A stretch of DNA of 6,400 bases, from contig JACCRL010000110.1 of assembly GCA_013813605.1 (NCBI GenBank), forward strand, positions 1-6,400. The letters are read 5' to 3'. This stretch comes from Gemmatimonadaceae bacterium. Lineage in GTDB: Bacteria > Gemmatimonadota > Gemmatimonadetes > Gemmatimonadales > Gemmatimonadaceae. A model generated the notes under the pieces. The model saw nothing but the letters and a program-made list of their open reading frames with translations. It searched no databases and was not told the DNA's origin. How positions within the stretch are numbered: position 1 is the stretch's first letter; each line of letters opens with the position of its first letter. A program made the position numbers and the translations under genes. Positions 1 to 5,587 of this stretch are shown in pieces.

Positions 1-1129
1 ATTTCACACCGCCCGATTCCTGGTCGCGGCGCGCGAGCACCGGGTAGGGCATACGGGGAGCGAGCGCGACCGAGGCCACGGTTGCCGCGTTCAGTCGCGC
101 GATGTTGGCAACGTAGCCGAAGTTGACGTGCGCCATGACGTCCGCGGCGAGATGCTGACGCTTGTAGTTCTCCAGCCGCTCGCTGAACCGGAGCCCGGGA
201 TCGCCGAGCGCGACGAAGGGGCTGTGATCGCCGCCGCGTGAGATGCGGTCGAGGCGAAAGACGGGCAGGATGCGAAGACGCGGCGTGTAGAGAGTGCCGA
301 CGGCCCACGTGTAACGGGCGAGCTCGCGGCTGGATCCGTTGTCCGGCTCGGCGCCGAAGATGCGCACGGTCGTCGAATCCACGCGGCCGTCTTCGGCTGA
401 GACATTGCCAACCATGTCGTCGGTGAACGCGGACGCGACCTCAAATCCATCGGCGTGGAGACGGCGGGCGAGGTTTTGCGATCCGAGCAGGCCGAGCTCT
501 TCGCCGGAGTAGAGCGCGAAGACGATTGTCGCATCGAGCCCTTTCGGAAAATGCTTCGAGAAAACGCGAGCGAGCTCCATCACCGCCGCCGTCCCCGACC
601 CGTCATCGTCGGCACCGGGCGCATCGGACACCGATTCGAAGCGAGCCATCGCGCCAAGGTCGCGCCGGTTGCAGACGCAGGAGTCATAGTGCGCGCCCAT
701 CACGACGACACGCTTTGGGTCACGGCCTGGCAGCCAGGCAAGCACGTTGACGATGTTGACGGTTGGACGGTTGGGATGCCCGCGCAGCTCGGTCATTGTC
801 GGATCATACTCGATACGCAGACATCCACCGCACTCACGTCCGTACTCGGCGAGCCGCGCGTGGATGAAGCGCCGCGCTGCCCCGATGCCGCGCACGCCGC
901 TCACGGTATCACTCATCGTATGCCGAGTCCCGAACGAGACGAGGACGGAATCGGTGGCGCGGATGCGCGCGGGCGAGACATCACGGAGCAGTGCGGAGAC
1001 GCGCGGATCGCGGGTCATGCCCATGGTTGCGTCGAGCGTCCTGCCGCCCGGAGACTGGGCGCCGGCGCGGAACGAGAGGGCGAGGAGCGCGACTGCAGCG
1101 AACGAAAGACTGGTGCGAAAGGGCGGCAT
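1..1129 (-). CDS. Secreted M28-family zinc metallopeptidase (3' end outside window)
   Basis: The reading frame runs from ATG at 1129 to the window edge without a stop, giving 376 visible residues; the C-terminal end is missing. Residues 1-25 form a Sec signal peptide (basic start, hydrophobic AAVALLAL core, AGA-Q cleavage site), so the enzyme should be exported. The M28 di-zinc aminopeptidase signature is complete: GAHYDS (H147, D149), PGADDDGSGTA (aspartates 174-176), SGEELGLLGS (E210, E211), TDDMVGN (D237/D238) and DHSPF (H302). Family knowledge says such enzymes remove N-terminal residues from peptides; substrate preference cannot be read here. Unusual are two close cysteine pairs, C100/C103 and C151/C153, the second just after metal ligand D149. 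The start is favoured by the signal peptide and a promoter 30-60 bp upstream; no strong ribosome binding site is visible. The gene is divergent from the elaA-like gene. Confidence 0.93.
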   Translation of the reverse strand, partial: MPPFRTSLSFAAVALLALSFRAGAQSPGGRTLDATMGMTRDPRVSALLRDVSPARIRATDSVLVSFGTRHTMSDTVSGVRGIGAARRFIHARLAEYGRECGGCLRIEYDPTMTELRGHPNRPTVNIVNVLAWLPGRDPKRVVVMGAHYDSCVCNRRDLGAMARFESVSDAPGADDDGSGTAAVMELARVFSKHFPKGLDATIVFALYSGEELGLLGSQNLARRLHADGFEVASAFTDDMVGNVSAEDGRVDSTTVRIFGAEPDNGSSRELARYTWAVGTLYTPRLRILPVFRLDRISRGGDHSPFVALGDPGLRFSERLENYKRQHLAADVMAHVNFGYVANIARLNAATVASVALAPRMPYPVLARRDQESGGVK

Positions 1130-1159
1130 GGCTCGTTGTGGAAATAGGTGACAGATGAG

Positions 1160-1188
1160 AGAATACGGTCGTGAACAGTCGATCACAA
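1160..1188 (-). promoter_or_regulatory. Sigma70-like promoter of the M28 peptidase gene
   Basis: On the minus strand TTGTGA (1188-1183) and TATTCT (1165-1160) are separated by exactly 17 bp, close to the -35/-10 consensus. The predicted transcription start near 1153 gives a leader of about 24 nt before the ATG at 1129. The same A/T-rich block could serve the divergent elaA-like gene (plus-strand TTGTGG at 1136-1141 and AGAATA at 1160-1165, 18-bp spacer), but that is weaker. This is a consensus match only. Confidence 0.5.
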
Positions 1189-1221
1189 GAAAATTCCGGT
1201 ACGCCGACCGCTGATCGCGGC

Positions 1222-1674
1222 GTGCGTTGGCAGATGTCGCGGTTCATGGATCTCACGCCGGCCGAGCTGTATGCGGCGCTCGCGCTCCGCCAGCGGGTGT
1301 TCGTGGTCGAGCAGGAATGCGCCTACCAGGATGCGGACTGGCGCGATGCGGATGCCTGGCACCTGCTCGGCTGGACCACTGATGAGGTGCCGTCCCGACT
1401 GGTTGCGTACGCGCGCATCTTCGAGCCCGGCCGGCGGTACGACGAAGGGTCGATCGGGCGCGTCATCGCCGCCCCCGAGACGCGCGGCACCGGGCTTGGC
1501 CGCGCGGTGATGGTGGAATCGCTGCGGTGTCTGGACAGTCTGGCGCCAGGCGGGAAGGTAAAGATCGCGGCGCAGCAGCGGCTCGAAAGATTCTACGCTG
1601 GACTGGGTTTCAGAACGATCTCGGATCCATACGAGGAAGACCGCATCATGCACGTAGACATGATTCTCCCATGA
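1222..1674 (+). CDS. elaA: ElaA-type GNAT family N-acetyltransferase
   Basis: A 150-residue single-domain GNAT protein that should transfer acetyl from acetyl-CoA to an amine; the physiological substrate of ElaA proteins is not established. ElaA features are clear: DLTPAELYAALALRQRVFVVEQECAYQDAD (residues 10-39; family pattern LR..VFVVEQ.C.YQ..D), IGRVIA (78-83), the acetyl-CoA loop RGTGLG (88-93), and the C-terminal AAQQRLERFYAGLGF, YEEDRIMHVDM block (116-147). The start is ambiguous. GTG at 1222 gives the Trp-containing N-terminus and roughly 150-residue length typical of the family; in-frame GTG 1171 would add 17 residues overlapping the promoter region, and ATG 1234 or 1246 are shorter options. 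No start has a convincing Shine-Dalgarno. The stop overlaps the first ATG of the thioredoxin-like gene, so the two are very likely one operon. Confidence 0.9.
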   Translation: MRWQMSRFMDLTPAELYAALALRQRVFVVEQECAYQDADWRDADAWHLLGWTTDEVPSRLVAYARIFEPGRRYDEGSIGRVIAAPETRGTGLGRAVMVESLRCLDSLAPGGKVKIAAQQRLERFYAGLGFRTISDPYEEDRIMHVDMILP

Positions 1675-2204
1675 TGATGACCCCCGAACGGTACGCGGGC
1701 GCTGAGACGTTCGCGGCCTTCATGGACAGGCCTAAAACGAACAAGGCGTTGTGGGATGCGATCTACGCCCGCGTCGTGATTCCCGCGGAGATCGTGCAAC
1801 GCGCGGAGGCTCTCGGCGGCCGGTGGAACCTGCTTGTGCTGAACGAGGACTGGTGCGGTGACTCAGTCAACATTCTGCCCATCATTGGCAGGCTCGCAGA
1901 GACCGCGCGTAACCTCGAGCTCAGGATCCTCGGGCGTGATGTAAATCTCGACATCATGGATGCGCATCTAACCGGCACGTCACGCTCGATTCCGATTCTC
2001 GTTCTTTACAATGCCACATTCAACGAGTGCGGCTGGTGGGGTCCGAGGCCGGCGGCGTTACAGCGCTGGGTGGAAGAGGAAGGGCTGGCGATGTCGAAAC
2101 CTGACCGATACCGCGAGGTGCGCACCTGGTATGCGCGGGACCGGGGTATTACGACAATGCTCGAGATCGTCGCGATGCTGGAGGAATGCTGCGCACGCAG
2201 ATGA
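1671..2204 (+). CDS. Thioredoxin-fold family protein with a monothiol CGDS site
   Basis: A 177-residue cytoplasmic protein with no signal peptide. It resembles the Thioredoxin_9 (PF14595-type) group: a helical N-terminal part, strand WNLLVLNEDWCGDS with C62 at the thioredoxin active-site position, helix VNILPIIGRLAETAR, strand LELRILGRD, then SRSIPILVLY carrying the cis-proline (P108) and a GWWGPRP segment (121-127). The second active-site cysteine is replaced by Asp/Ser (C62-G-D-S), so a classic dithiol exchange at this motif is not possible; this WCGD form is common in the group. Additional cysteines are C120 and C173-C174. The start is chosen because ATG 1671 overlaps the upstream stop codon (ATGA); ATG 1674 and 1677 follow directly. 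The frame is open upstream to about 1527, but that stretch lies inside the elaA-like gene. The exact function is unknown. Confidence 0.88.
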   Translation: MMMTPERYAGAETFAAFMDRPKTNKALWDAIYARVVIPAEIVQRAEALGGRWNLLVLNEDWCGDSVNILPIIGRLAETARNLELRILGRDVNLDIMDAHLTGTSRSIPILVLYNATFNECGWWGPRPAALQRWVEEEGLAMSKPDRYREVRTWYARDRGITTMLEIVAMLEECCARR

Positions 2205-2218
2205 CCGCAGCGCTTTTT
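2188..2218 (+). terminator. Possible intrinsic terminator of the elaA/thioredoxin operon
   Basis: GCTGCG (2188-2193) and CGCAGC (2206-2211) can pair around a 12-nt loop, followed after two bases by TTTTT (2214-2218). The hairpin overlaps the stop codon of the thioredoxin-like gene. The stem is short, but position and T-run fit a plus-strand rho-independent terminator in the 12-bp gap to the convergent DHp gene. Confidence 0.45.
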
Positions 2219-2699
2219 ACTTCTCCACCGCTGGCGGTCGGCGTCTCGCGGGGGGATCGAGGCGCGAGTACTCAAGAAGGCGGTTGACCAGTCCGAGCAG
2301 GTGCTGGTGACTGTGCTGGAGGCGATGGAGATCCCGCAGCTGGGCCTCGTTCAGCGGTCCGTGCACGCCACGCTCGAGCAGCTCGGTGTAGCCGAACATC
2401 GCCTGAAGCGGAGTGCGGAAGTCATGACTGAGAACCGCCAGCAGCTCGGCCCGGATTCGATCTCCCTCGGCCCTTTCAGAGCCGGCGCGCGCCAGATCTT
2501 CGCGCGCGACCCGCAGCTGGTCGAGCGCCTCGGCGAGCGCGAATCCGCCTGCCGGGCCAGCGTCGCCAGAAACGTCAGCGGGTAGATCCTCGAAACGACC
2601 TCTCGCGGCGCGCGCTGTACGCGCGTTGCGGATGTCGGTGAGGTTTGGGGAAGGGCGTCGGTCCACTGGAGTCGCTGAGTGGTGATTGATATTCACCAC
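2217..2699 (-). CDS. Stand-alone histidine-kinase DHp (HisKA) domain protein without ATPase domain
   Basis: A 160-residue protein. Residues 1-55 are low-complexity and probably disordered; 56-85 form a charged, coiled-coil-like helix; 83-147 are a HisKA dimerisation/phosphoacceptor domain with H-box LLAVLSHDFRTPL, phosphoacceptor H92, then a second helix (LRDLHRLQHSHQHLLGLVNRLLEYSRL). The protein stops 13 residues later, where a normal sensor kinase continues into a HATPase_c domain of about 100 residues. N, G1 and G2 boxes are absent, and the convergent gene begins 12 bp downstream, leaving no room for them. It therefore cannot autophosphorylate alone. It may be a phosphotransfer partner, an interfering dimerisation module, or a degraded kinase. 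Start is GTG 2699 (GTG 2696 alternative), with GGAG at 2714-2711. It lies 33 bp after the KGG gene and is probably co-transcribed. Confidence 0.8.
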   Translation of the reverse strand: MVNINHHSATPVDRRPSPNLTDIRNARTARAARGRFEDLPADVSGDAGPAGGFALAEALDQLRVAREDLARAGSERAEGDRIRAELLAVLSHDFRTPLQAMFGYTELLERGVHGPLNEAQLRDLHRLQHSHQHLLGLVNRLLEYSRLDPPARRRPPAVEK

Positions 2700-2702
2700 T
2701 CA
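2676..2702. repeat. Perfect 10-bp inverted repeat over the DHp gene start codon
   Basis: TGAGTGGTGA (2676-2685) and TCACCACTCA (2693-2702) are perfect reverse complements with a 7-bp A/T-rich spacer (TTGATAT). The right arm contains the GTG start at 2699 and the alternative GTG at 2696. As DNA it could be an operator. As RNA it would fold into a hairpin that hides the start codon. Confidence 0.75.
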
Positions 2703-2732
2703 CAGTGCAACTCCAGGACCGCTTCCGGTAAT

Positions 2733-3023
2733 CTAGGCCTGCTGCTCCAATTCGCTGTTGGAAACCTCGGGACGGCGGCCCCCGCGTGAAGCTTCGCCAC
2801 CCTTTCGGCCGGCGACGCGAGCTTCCTCGCTGGTGAACTCGTGCGCGGTGCCCTTGAGGTGCGCTGCCCGTCCGCCTTTCGCGGCAATTGCCCGCTGAGC
2901 CTGGGGGTCCATCGCCGCAAAACCACGGCGCGCCGGAATTCTGGCGCGAGCGCCGCGCTCGCCTTCAGCGCGATCCGACCCATTCTGTTCGGCTGCCCCG
3001 TTCCCCTCGTTAATGATGTCCAT
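2733..3023 (-). CDS. Small KGG-repeat stress protein (con-10/GsiB/YciG-like)
   Basis: A 96-residue hydrophilic protein with no membrane segment. The N-terminal 30 residues are acidic, then glycine- and arginine-rich. Residues 33-51 (RRGFAAMDPQAQRAIAAKGG) and 57-76 (KGTAHEFTSEEARVAGRKGG) carry two KGG motifs, with a degenerate SRGG following at 79-82. This is the stress-induced KGG repeat (PF10685-type) family, whose members (B. subtilis GsiB, E. coli YciG, fungal con-10) accumulate in general stress or starvation; the molecular function is not well defined. ATG 3023 is chosen because GAGGA precedes it by 4 nt. The frame stays open up to GTG 3134, with alternative ATGs at 3086 and 3056 that have no visible ribosome site and would add non-family sequence. 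Probably first gene of a unit with the DHp-only protein. Confidence 0.85.
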   Translation of the reverse strand: MDIINEGNGAAEQNGSDRAEGERGARARIPARRGFAAMDPQAQRAIAAKGGRAAHLKGTAHEFTSEEARVAGRKGGEASRGGRRPEVSNSELEQQA

Positions 3024-3027
3024 TCGA

Positions 3028-3032
3028 TCCTC
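3028..3032 (-). promoter_or_regulatory. Ribosome binding site deciding the KGG gene start
   Basis: GAGGA on the minus strand ends 4 nt before ATG 3023. The spacing is short but this is the only Shine-Dalgarno-like element ahead of any of the in-frame start candidates, so it supports the 96-residue product. Confidence 0.45.
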
Positions 3033-3264
3033 GCTGGAGTTGACGTCGCCTGTCATTTGCAGGATTGCTTTCGACTGTCTTCGCATGATTTCGGTTCGTT
3101 TAGGTCCACCGGCTCGGCCTCGGGCGGCAGACACGGGGACAAAGAGGCAAAGGGGGGACCCCGTGACCTTCGCAGCAGGTCAAGTCGCGAAGATGCCGGG
3201 CTATTCGGCAAACTGCTGCAGAGCCAGCGCCCGACTGCTTCTTAAAGAGCGCTCGCAGACGGTC

Positions 3265-3292
3265 TTTTCATCGAGGCGGGAGCGCTTATGTT
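3265..3292 (+). promoter_or_regulatory. Possible sigma70-like promoter of the desaturase gene
   Basis: TTTTCA (3265-3270) and TATGTT (3287-3292) with a 16-bp spacer lie about 43 bp before the first candidate start codon. This is the most A/T-rich patch of the intergenic region. TTATAC at 3291-3296 is an alternative -10 with a less suitable spacing. The match is moderate. Confidence 0.3.
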
Positions 3293-3334
3293 ATACGGGC
3301 GGGTCATCACCGGCTCGCGCGCAAACAGCCCGGG

Positions 3335-4309
3335 GTGTCAGTGAATCCAATCGAAGCGGAAACGCTATCGAAAGTAGAAGTACTCGCGGATCTGGAGCCG
3401 TTGGTCCAGACGTTGATGGAGGCGCATGAAGCCAAGCGCGTACTCTGGTTTCCGGCGGAACTCCTCGAGCCGCAGCCCGGGGAAGATCCCGATCACCACC
3501 TCAGCGCCTTGCGCGAGCGTGCTCGCGGAATCAGCGATCCCGCGCGCGTCGCGCTCGCGCTTAACCTGCTGACCGAAGAAGGTCTGCCGCACTTCCATCG
3601 CCTGCTCGCCGTTTACCTCGGCACGACGAGCCACTGGGCGACGTGGAACAACCTGTGGACGGCCGAAGAAGACCGGCACGGCGCGATCCTGCACGACTAC
3701 ACGCGCGACGCCGGGATCTTCAATCCCGTCGTGATCGAGAAGATGCAGTTCGATTACATTCGCGCCGGGTTCGAGCCGGAGTGGGACAAGGATCCATATC
3801 GCGTGTTCGTGTACACGTCGCTGCAGGAGCGCGCGACCCAGGTATCGCACGCGAACACTGGCAAGTTTGCGTCGCAGTTCGAGCCGACCATCGGCACGGT
3901 GTTGCAGAACGTCGCGAAGGAAGAGGCGCGGCACTACACGTTCTACCGCTCGGTGTTCAAGGGCGTGCTCGAGCGCGACCCGAATCAGGGATTGATTGCC
4001 GCGGCGAAAATAATGCCCGCCATCGACATGCCGGGGGTGAACATGCCGCATTTCCGCGAGCTGGCCGACGTGGTGCGGCGCGCCGAGATCTACGGTCCGC
4101 GCGACTACATGCGCATCGTTGACGAGCTGATCAAGTACTGGTCCGTAGACACGATGGAGGGCCTGAACGACCTCGGCCGCAAGGCGCAGGAAAAAATCAT
4201 GGGGATTCCCGCCCGCCTCGAGCGAATCGCCCAGGTCATGGAGTTGAAAACCAAGCCCAAGACCTTTTCCTTCGACGTGATCTTTTCTCGCGAGTTTGCG
4301 ATGGAGTAG
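3335..4309 (+). CDS. Soluble acyl-ACP desaturase (fatty acid desaturase type 2, diiron)
   Basis: A 324-residue protein of the plant-type stearoyl-ACP desaturase family (PF03405), also found in actinobacteria (DesA1/DesA2) and other bacteria. These enzymes insert a cis double bond into an acyl chain bound to acyl carrier protein, using O2 and electrons usually from ferredoxin. The diiron ligands are all visible: TEEGLPHFH (E81/E82), WTAEEDRHG (E112, H115), LQERATQVSH (E165) and KEEARHYTFYR (E197, H200), i.e. two EExxH motifs in a four-helix bundle. There is no signal or membrane segment, so it should be cytoplasmic. Start is GTG 3335; GTG 3341, two codons on, has GGGGTG just ahead and is equally possible. 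Regiospecificity cannot be read from sequence; delta-9 is typical. It is monocistronic, divergent from the KGG gene and convergent with the HD gene. Confidence 0.93.
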   Translation: MSVNPIEAETLSKVEVLADLEPLVQTLMEAHEAKRVLWFPAELLEPQPGEDPDHHLSALRERARGISDPARVALALNLLTEEGLPHFHRLLAVYLGTTSHWATWNNLWTAEEDRHGAILHDYTRDAGIFNPVVIEKMQFDYIRAGFEPEWDKDPYRVFVYTSLQERATQVSHANTGKFASQFEPTIGTVLQNVAKEEARHYTFYRSVFKGVLERDPNQGLIAAAKIMPAIDMPGVNMPHFRELADVVRRAEIYGPRDYMRIVDELIKYWSVDTMEGLNDLGRKAQEKIMGIPARLERIAQVMELKTKPKTFSFDVIFSREFAME

Positions 4310-4315
4310 GGAGCT

Positions 4316-4344
4316 GCCGCGCGCTTCTGGTTATTTCGCGCGGC
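4316..4344. terminator. GC-rich stem-loop after the desaturase gene
   Basis: GCCGCGCG (4316-4323) pairs perfectly with CGCGCGGC (4337-4344) around a 13-nt A/T-richer loop, beginning 6 bp after the desaturase stop. G-T wobbles could extend the stem. No T-run follows on either strand, so it is not a classic intrinsic terminator; it may assist termination or protect the mRNA end. Confidence 0.4.
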
Positions 4345-4370
4345 GGTCAGTGGGAGGAGATCCGGCCAGG

Positions 4371-4417
4371 CGCTCGCTCGGGCGGAGCCCAACTGCGCGG
4401 GTGCCCGCGCGCGAGCG
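4371..4417. terminator. Second imperfect stem-loop in the convergent gap
   Basis: CGCTCG (4371-4376) and CGGGC (4379-4383) can pair with CGAGCG (4412-4417) and GCCCG (4403-4407), separated by a small internal bulge (CT against CGCG) and a 19-nt loop. It sits 8 bp past the stop codon of the minus-strand HD gene, where a bidirectional terminator would be expected. No T-run is visible. Confidence 0.35.
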
Positions 4418-4424
4418 ATGAGCG

Positions 4425-5012
4425 CTAGCTGCCGGCCAGCCCGAGATCGGCTGAGCGCGCCTGCATGGCGGCAATCACGAACGAGATGTGCTCGTCGAGG
4501 TCAACTCCCAGCTCAGTTGCGCCCTGCACGACATCGTCGCGGCTCACACCGCGCGCGAACGCCTTGTCTTTCATCTTCTTTCGCACTGAGCGGGCTTCCA
4601 CTTCGTGGACGCTCTTCGACGGGCGCACGAGTGCGGTGGCGGTGATGAGGCCGGTCAGCTCGTCCACCGCGAACAGCGTTTTCGCCATTTTCGTTTCGCG
4701 CGCGACATTCGCGTAGTGCGCGTGGCCGAGGATGGCCTGGAGAATGTCTTCCGGATAACCCAGCCCGCGCAGGATTCGCACTCCCTCCGACGGATGCTCT
4801 TCCGTCGGCGAATGAGATGCGTTGGGGAAGCGCTCGTAGTCGAAGTCGTGGAGCAGGCCGGCGAGACCCCATCGCTCAACGTCCTCGCCGAACTTGCCGG
4901 CATATGATCGCATTGCCCCTTCAACCGCGAGCATGTGCTTCCTGAGCGAATCGCTGGCGGTGTACTCGTGGACGAGAGCCAGTGCCTGGTCACGCGATGG
5001 AAGGGCAGTCAT
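4425..5012 (-). CDS. HD-domain phosphohydrolase-like protein
   Basis: A 195-residue soluble protein of the HD superfamily. Visible metal-site candidates in order are H26 (SLRKHMLAVEGAM), the HD pair H55-D56 (GLLHDFDYERFP), H73 (TEEHPSEG), H97/H99 (ILGHAHYAN) and D117 (FAVDELTGLI), the expected H...HD...H...H...D layout. HD proteins of this size hydrolyse nucleotides or other phosphoesters; this subgroup, with a YERFP segment after the HD pair and a DELTGLITA helix, is widespread but its substrate is not known to me. The C-terminal part (140-183, ARSVRKKMKDKAFARGVSRD onward) is helical. ATG 5012 lacks a strong ribosome site. The gene follows the membrane protein gene by 59 bp on the same strand and may be the last gene of that unit. 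Confidence 0.88.
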   Translation of the reverse strand: MTALPSRDQALALVHEYTASDSLRKHMLAVEGAMRSYAGKFGEDVERWGLAGLLHDFDYERFPNASHSPTEEHPSEGVRILRGLGYPEDILQAILGHAHYANVARETKMAKTLFAVDELTGLITATALVRPSKSVHEVEARSVRKKMKDKAFARGVSRDDVVQGATELGVDLDEHISFVIAAMQARSADLGLAGS

Positions 5013-5071
5013 GGATGAGACATTTCAGATCACCGGGTTCGAGACGAGCTGCCCAATGTACGGAAGACGGA

Positions 5072-5587
5072 TCAACATTTCTGCACGGAACGCATTACCG
5101 CGTGCCCGATGTCGATCGCCAGCTGCATCGCGAGGAGCGCTCCAGCCATCAGAGTCGTGTCGCGCCACAGCCGCGGGCCGGGAAGAGTGCGACGATACAG
5201 CGCGACTCCGAAGGCTATCAATACGCTCTCGATCAGGAAATCGGCAACCGGGATTGAATACAGTCTCAACCCGATCATCGGGCCGCCGGGCCATGTCGGC
5301 TTGTTCCCGGTGATGAAGTCGAGCAGCATGTGAGACACGACCACGCCGCCGACGACGGCGGCGCTCCTCCAGTCACGCACGGCCAGTCCATACACCAGCG
5401 TGGCGACAAGGGCGAACAGCGCAACCGCCGGGACGGAATGAGACAGCATCGATTGCGGAGACCCCGCCAGGCAGAGCCCGGCGTCGATCCAGTCGGGCGT
5501 GTAGGTGGCGAGCAGGAGCACGCCGAGGCCGACCTGCGGACGGATGCCCTTTGCGCCGAGCGCGGCGCCGACGTGCCCGATGTACAC
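5072..5587 (-). CDS. Small integral membrane protein, YdjM-like 'metal-dependent hydrolase' type
   Basis: A 171-residue membrane protein with about four or five hydrophobic segments (roughly 17-30, 52-70, 76-94, 113-131, 145-162). It has the conserved polar residues of the membrane-bound metal-dependent hydrolase group: H5 (YIGHVGAALGAK), D32/D35 (TPDWIDA), H50-S51 (SHSVPA) and H86/D90 (SHMLLDFITG), plus the GGPMIGLRLYSIP segment. The hydrolase name comes from sequence annotation of this family; I know of no biochemical proof for this branch. The start is GTG 5587, immediately after the TAG of the permease gene with no gap, implying co-transcription and probably translational coupling, since no strong ribosome site is seen. 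It precedes the HD gene by 59 bp. Confidence 0.8.
   Translation of the reverse strand: MYIGHVGAALGAKGIRPQVGLGVLLLATYTPDWIDAGLCLAGSPQSMLSHSVPAVALFALVATLVYGLAVRDWRSAAVVGGVVVSHMLLDFITGNKPTWPGGPMIGLRLYSIPVADFLIESVLIAFGVALYRRTLPGPRLWRDTTLMAGALLAMQLAIDIGHAVMRSVQKC

Larger units (their letters stand above)
3024..3334. other. Divergent intergenic region with stacked dyads
   Basis: This 311-bp region separates the KGG gene (minus) and the desaturase gene (plus). It holds three neighbouring dyads: CACGGGG 3132-3138 / CCCCGTG 3159-3165; TGACCT 3164-3169 / AGGTCA 3177-3182 (7-bp spacer); and CTTCGC 3168-3173 / GCGAAG 3187-3192. Open frames across it have no family resemblance and I do not call them genes. 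No convincing promoter for the KGG gene was found; the best plus-strand candidate is listed separately. Confidence 0.5.

Noticed and set aside
455..1147. Long plus-strand open frame opposite the M28 peptidase gene
   Set aside because: It is the antisense of a clear M28 gene with all metal motifs; its translation shows no recognisable family and is charged, low-complexity sequence typical of GC-rich shadow frames.
1183..1653. Minus-strand open frame opposite the elaA-like gene
   Set aside because: The plus strand encodes an unmistakable ElaA domain; the antisense frame has no motif.
1527..1670. N-terminal extension of the thioredoxin-like protein to an earlier start
   Set aside because: This stretch lies entirely within the elaA-like gene in another frame; the ATGA overlap at 1671 is a far better start.
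2205..2216. A missing kinase ATPase domain hidden by a frameshift downstream of the DHp domain
   Set aside because: Only 12 bp separate the DHp stop from the convergent thioredoxin gene, and the minus-strand frames beyond show no N, G1 or G2 box.
3024..3134. Extension of the KGG protein to GTG 3134
   Set aside because: The added residues carry no KGG-family sequence and no ribosome site precedes those starts, whereas GAGGA precedes ATG 3023. It cannot be fully excluded.
3178..3183. TTGACC on the minus strand as a -35 box for the KGG gene
   Set aside because: At 16-18 bp spacing the -10 position is GC-only (GGTCCC region), so no promoter can be supported.
2841..3245. Plus-strand open frames opposite the KGG gene and across the intergenic region (also 3013-3429)
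   Set aside because: No family resemblance, and the minus-strand KGG repeats explain the coding signal; the second frame runs into the desaturase gene out of frame.
3365..4051. 228-residue minus-strand open frame inside the desaturase gene
   Set aside because: The plus frame has the full set of diiron ligands; the antisense frame is His/Arg/Val-rich shadow sequence.
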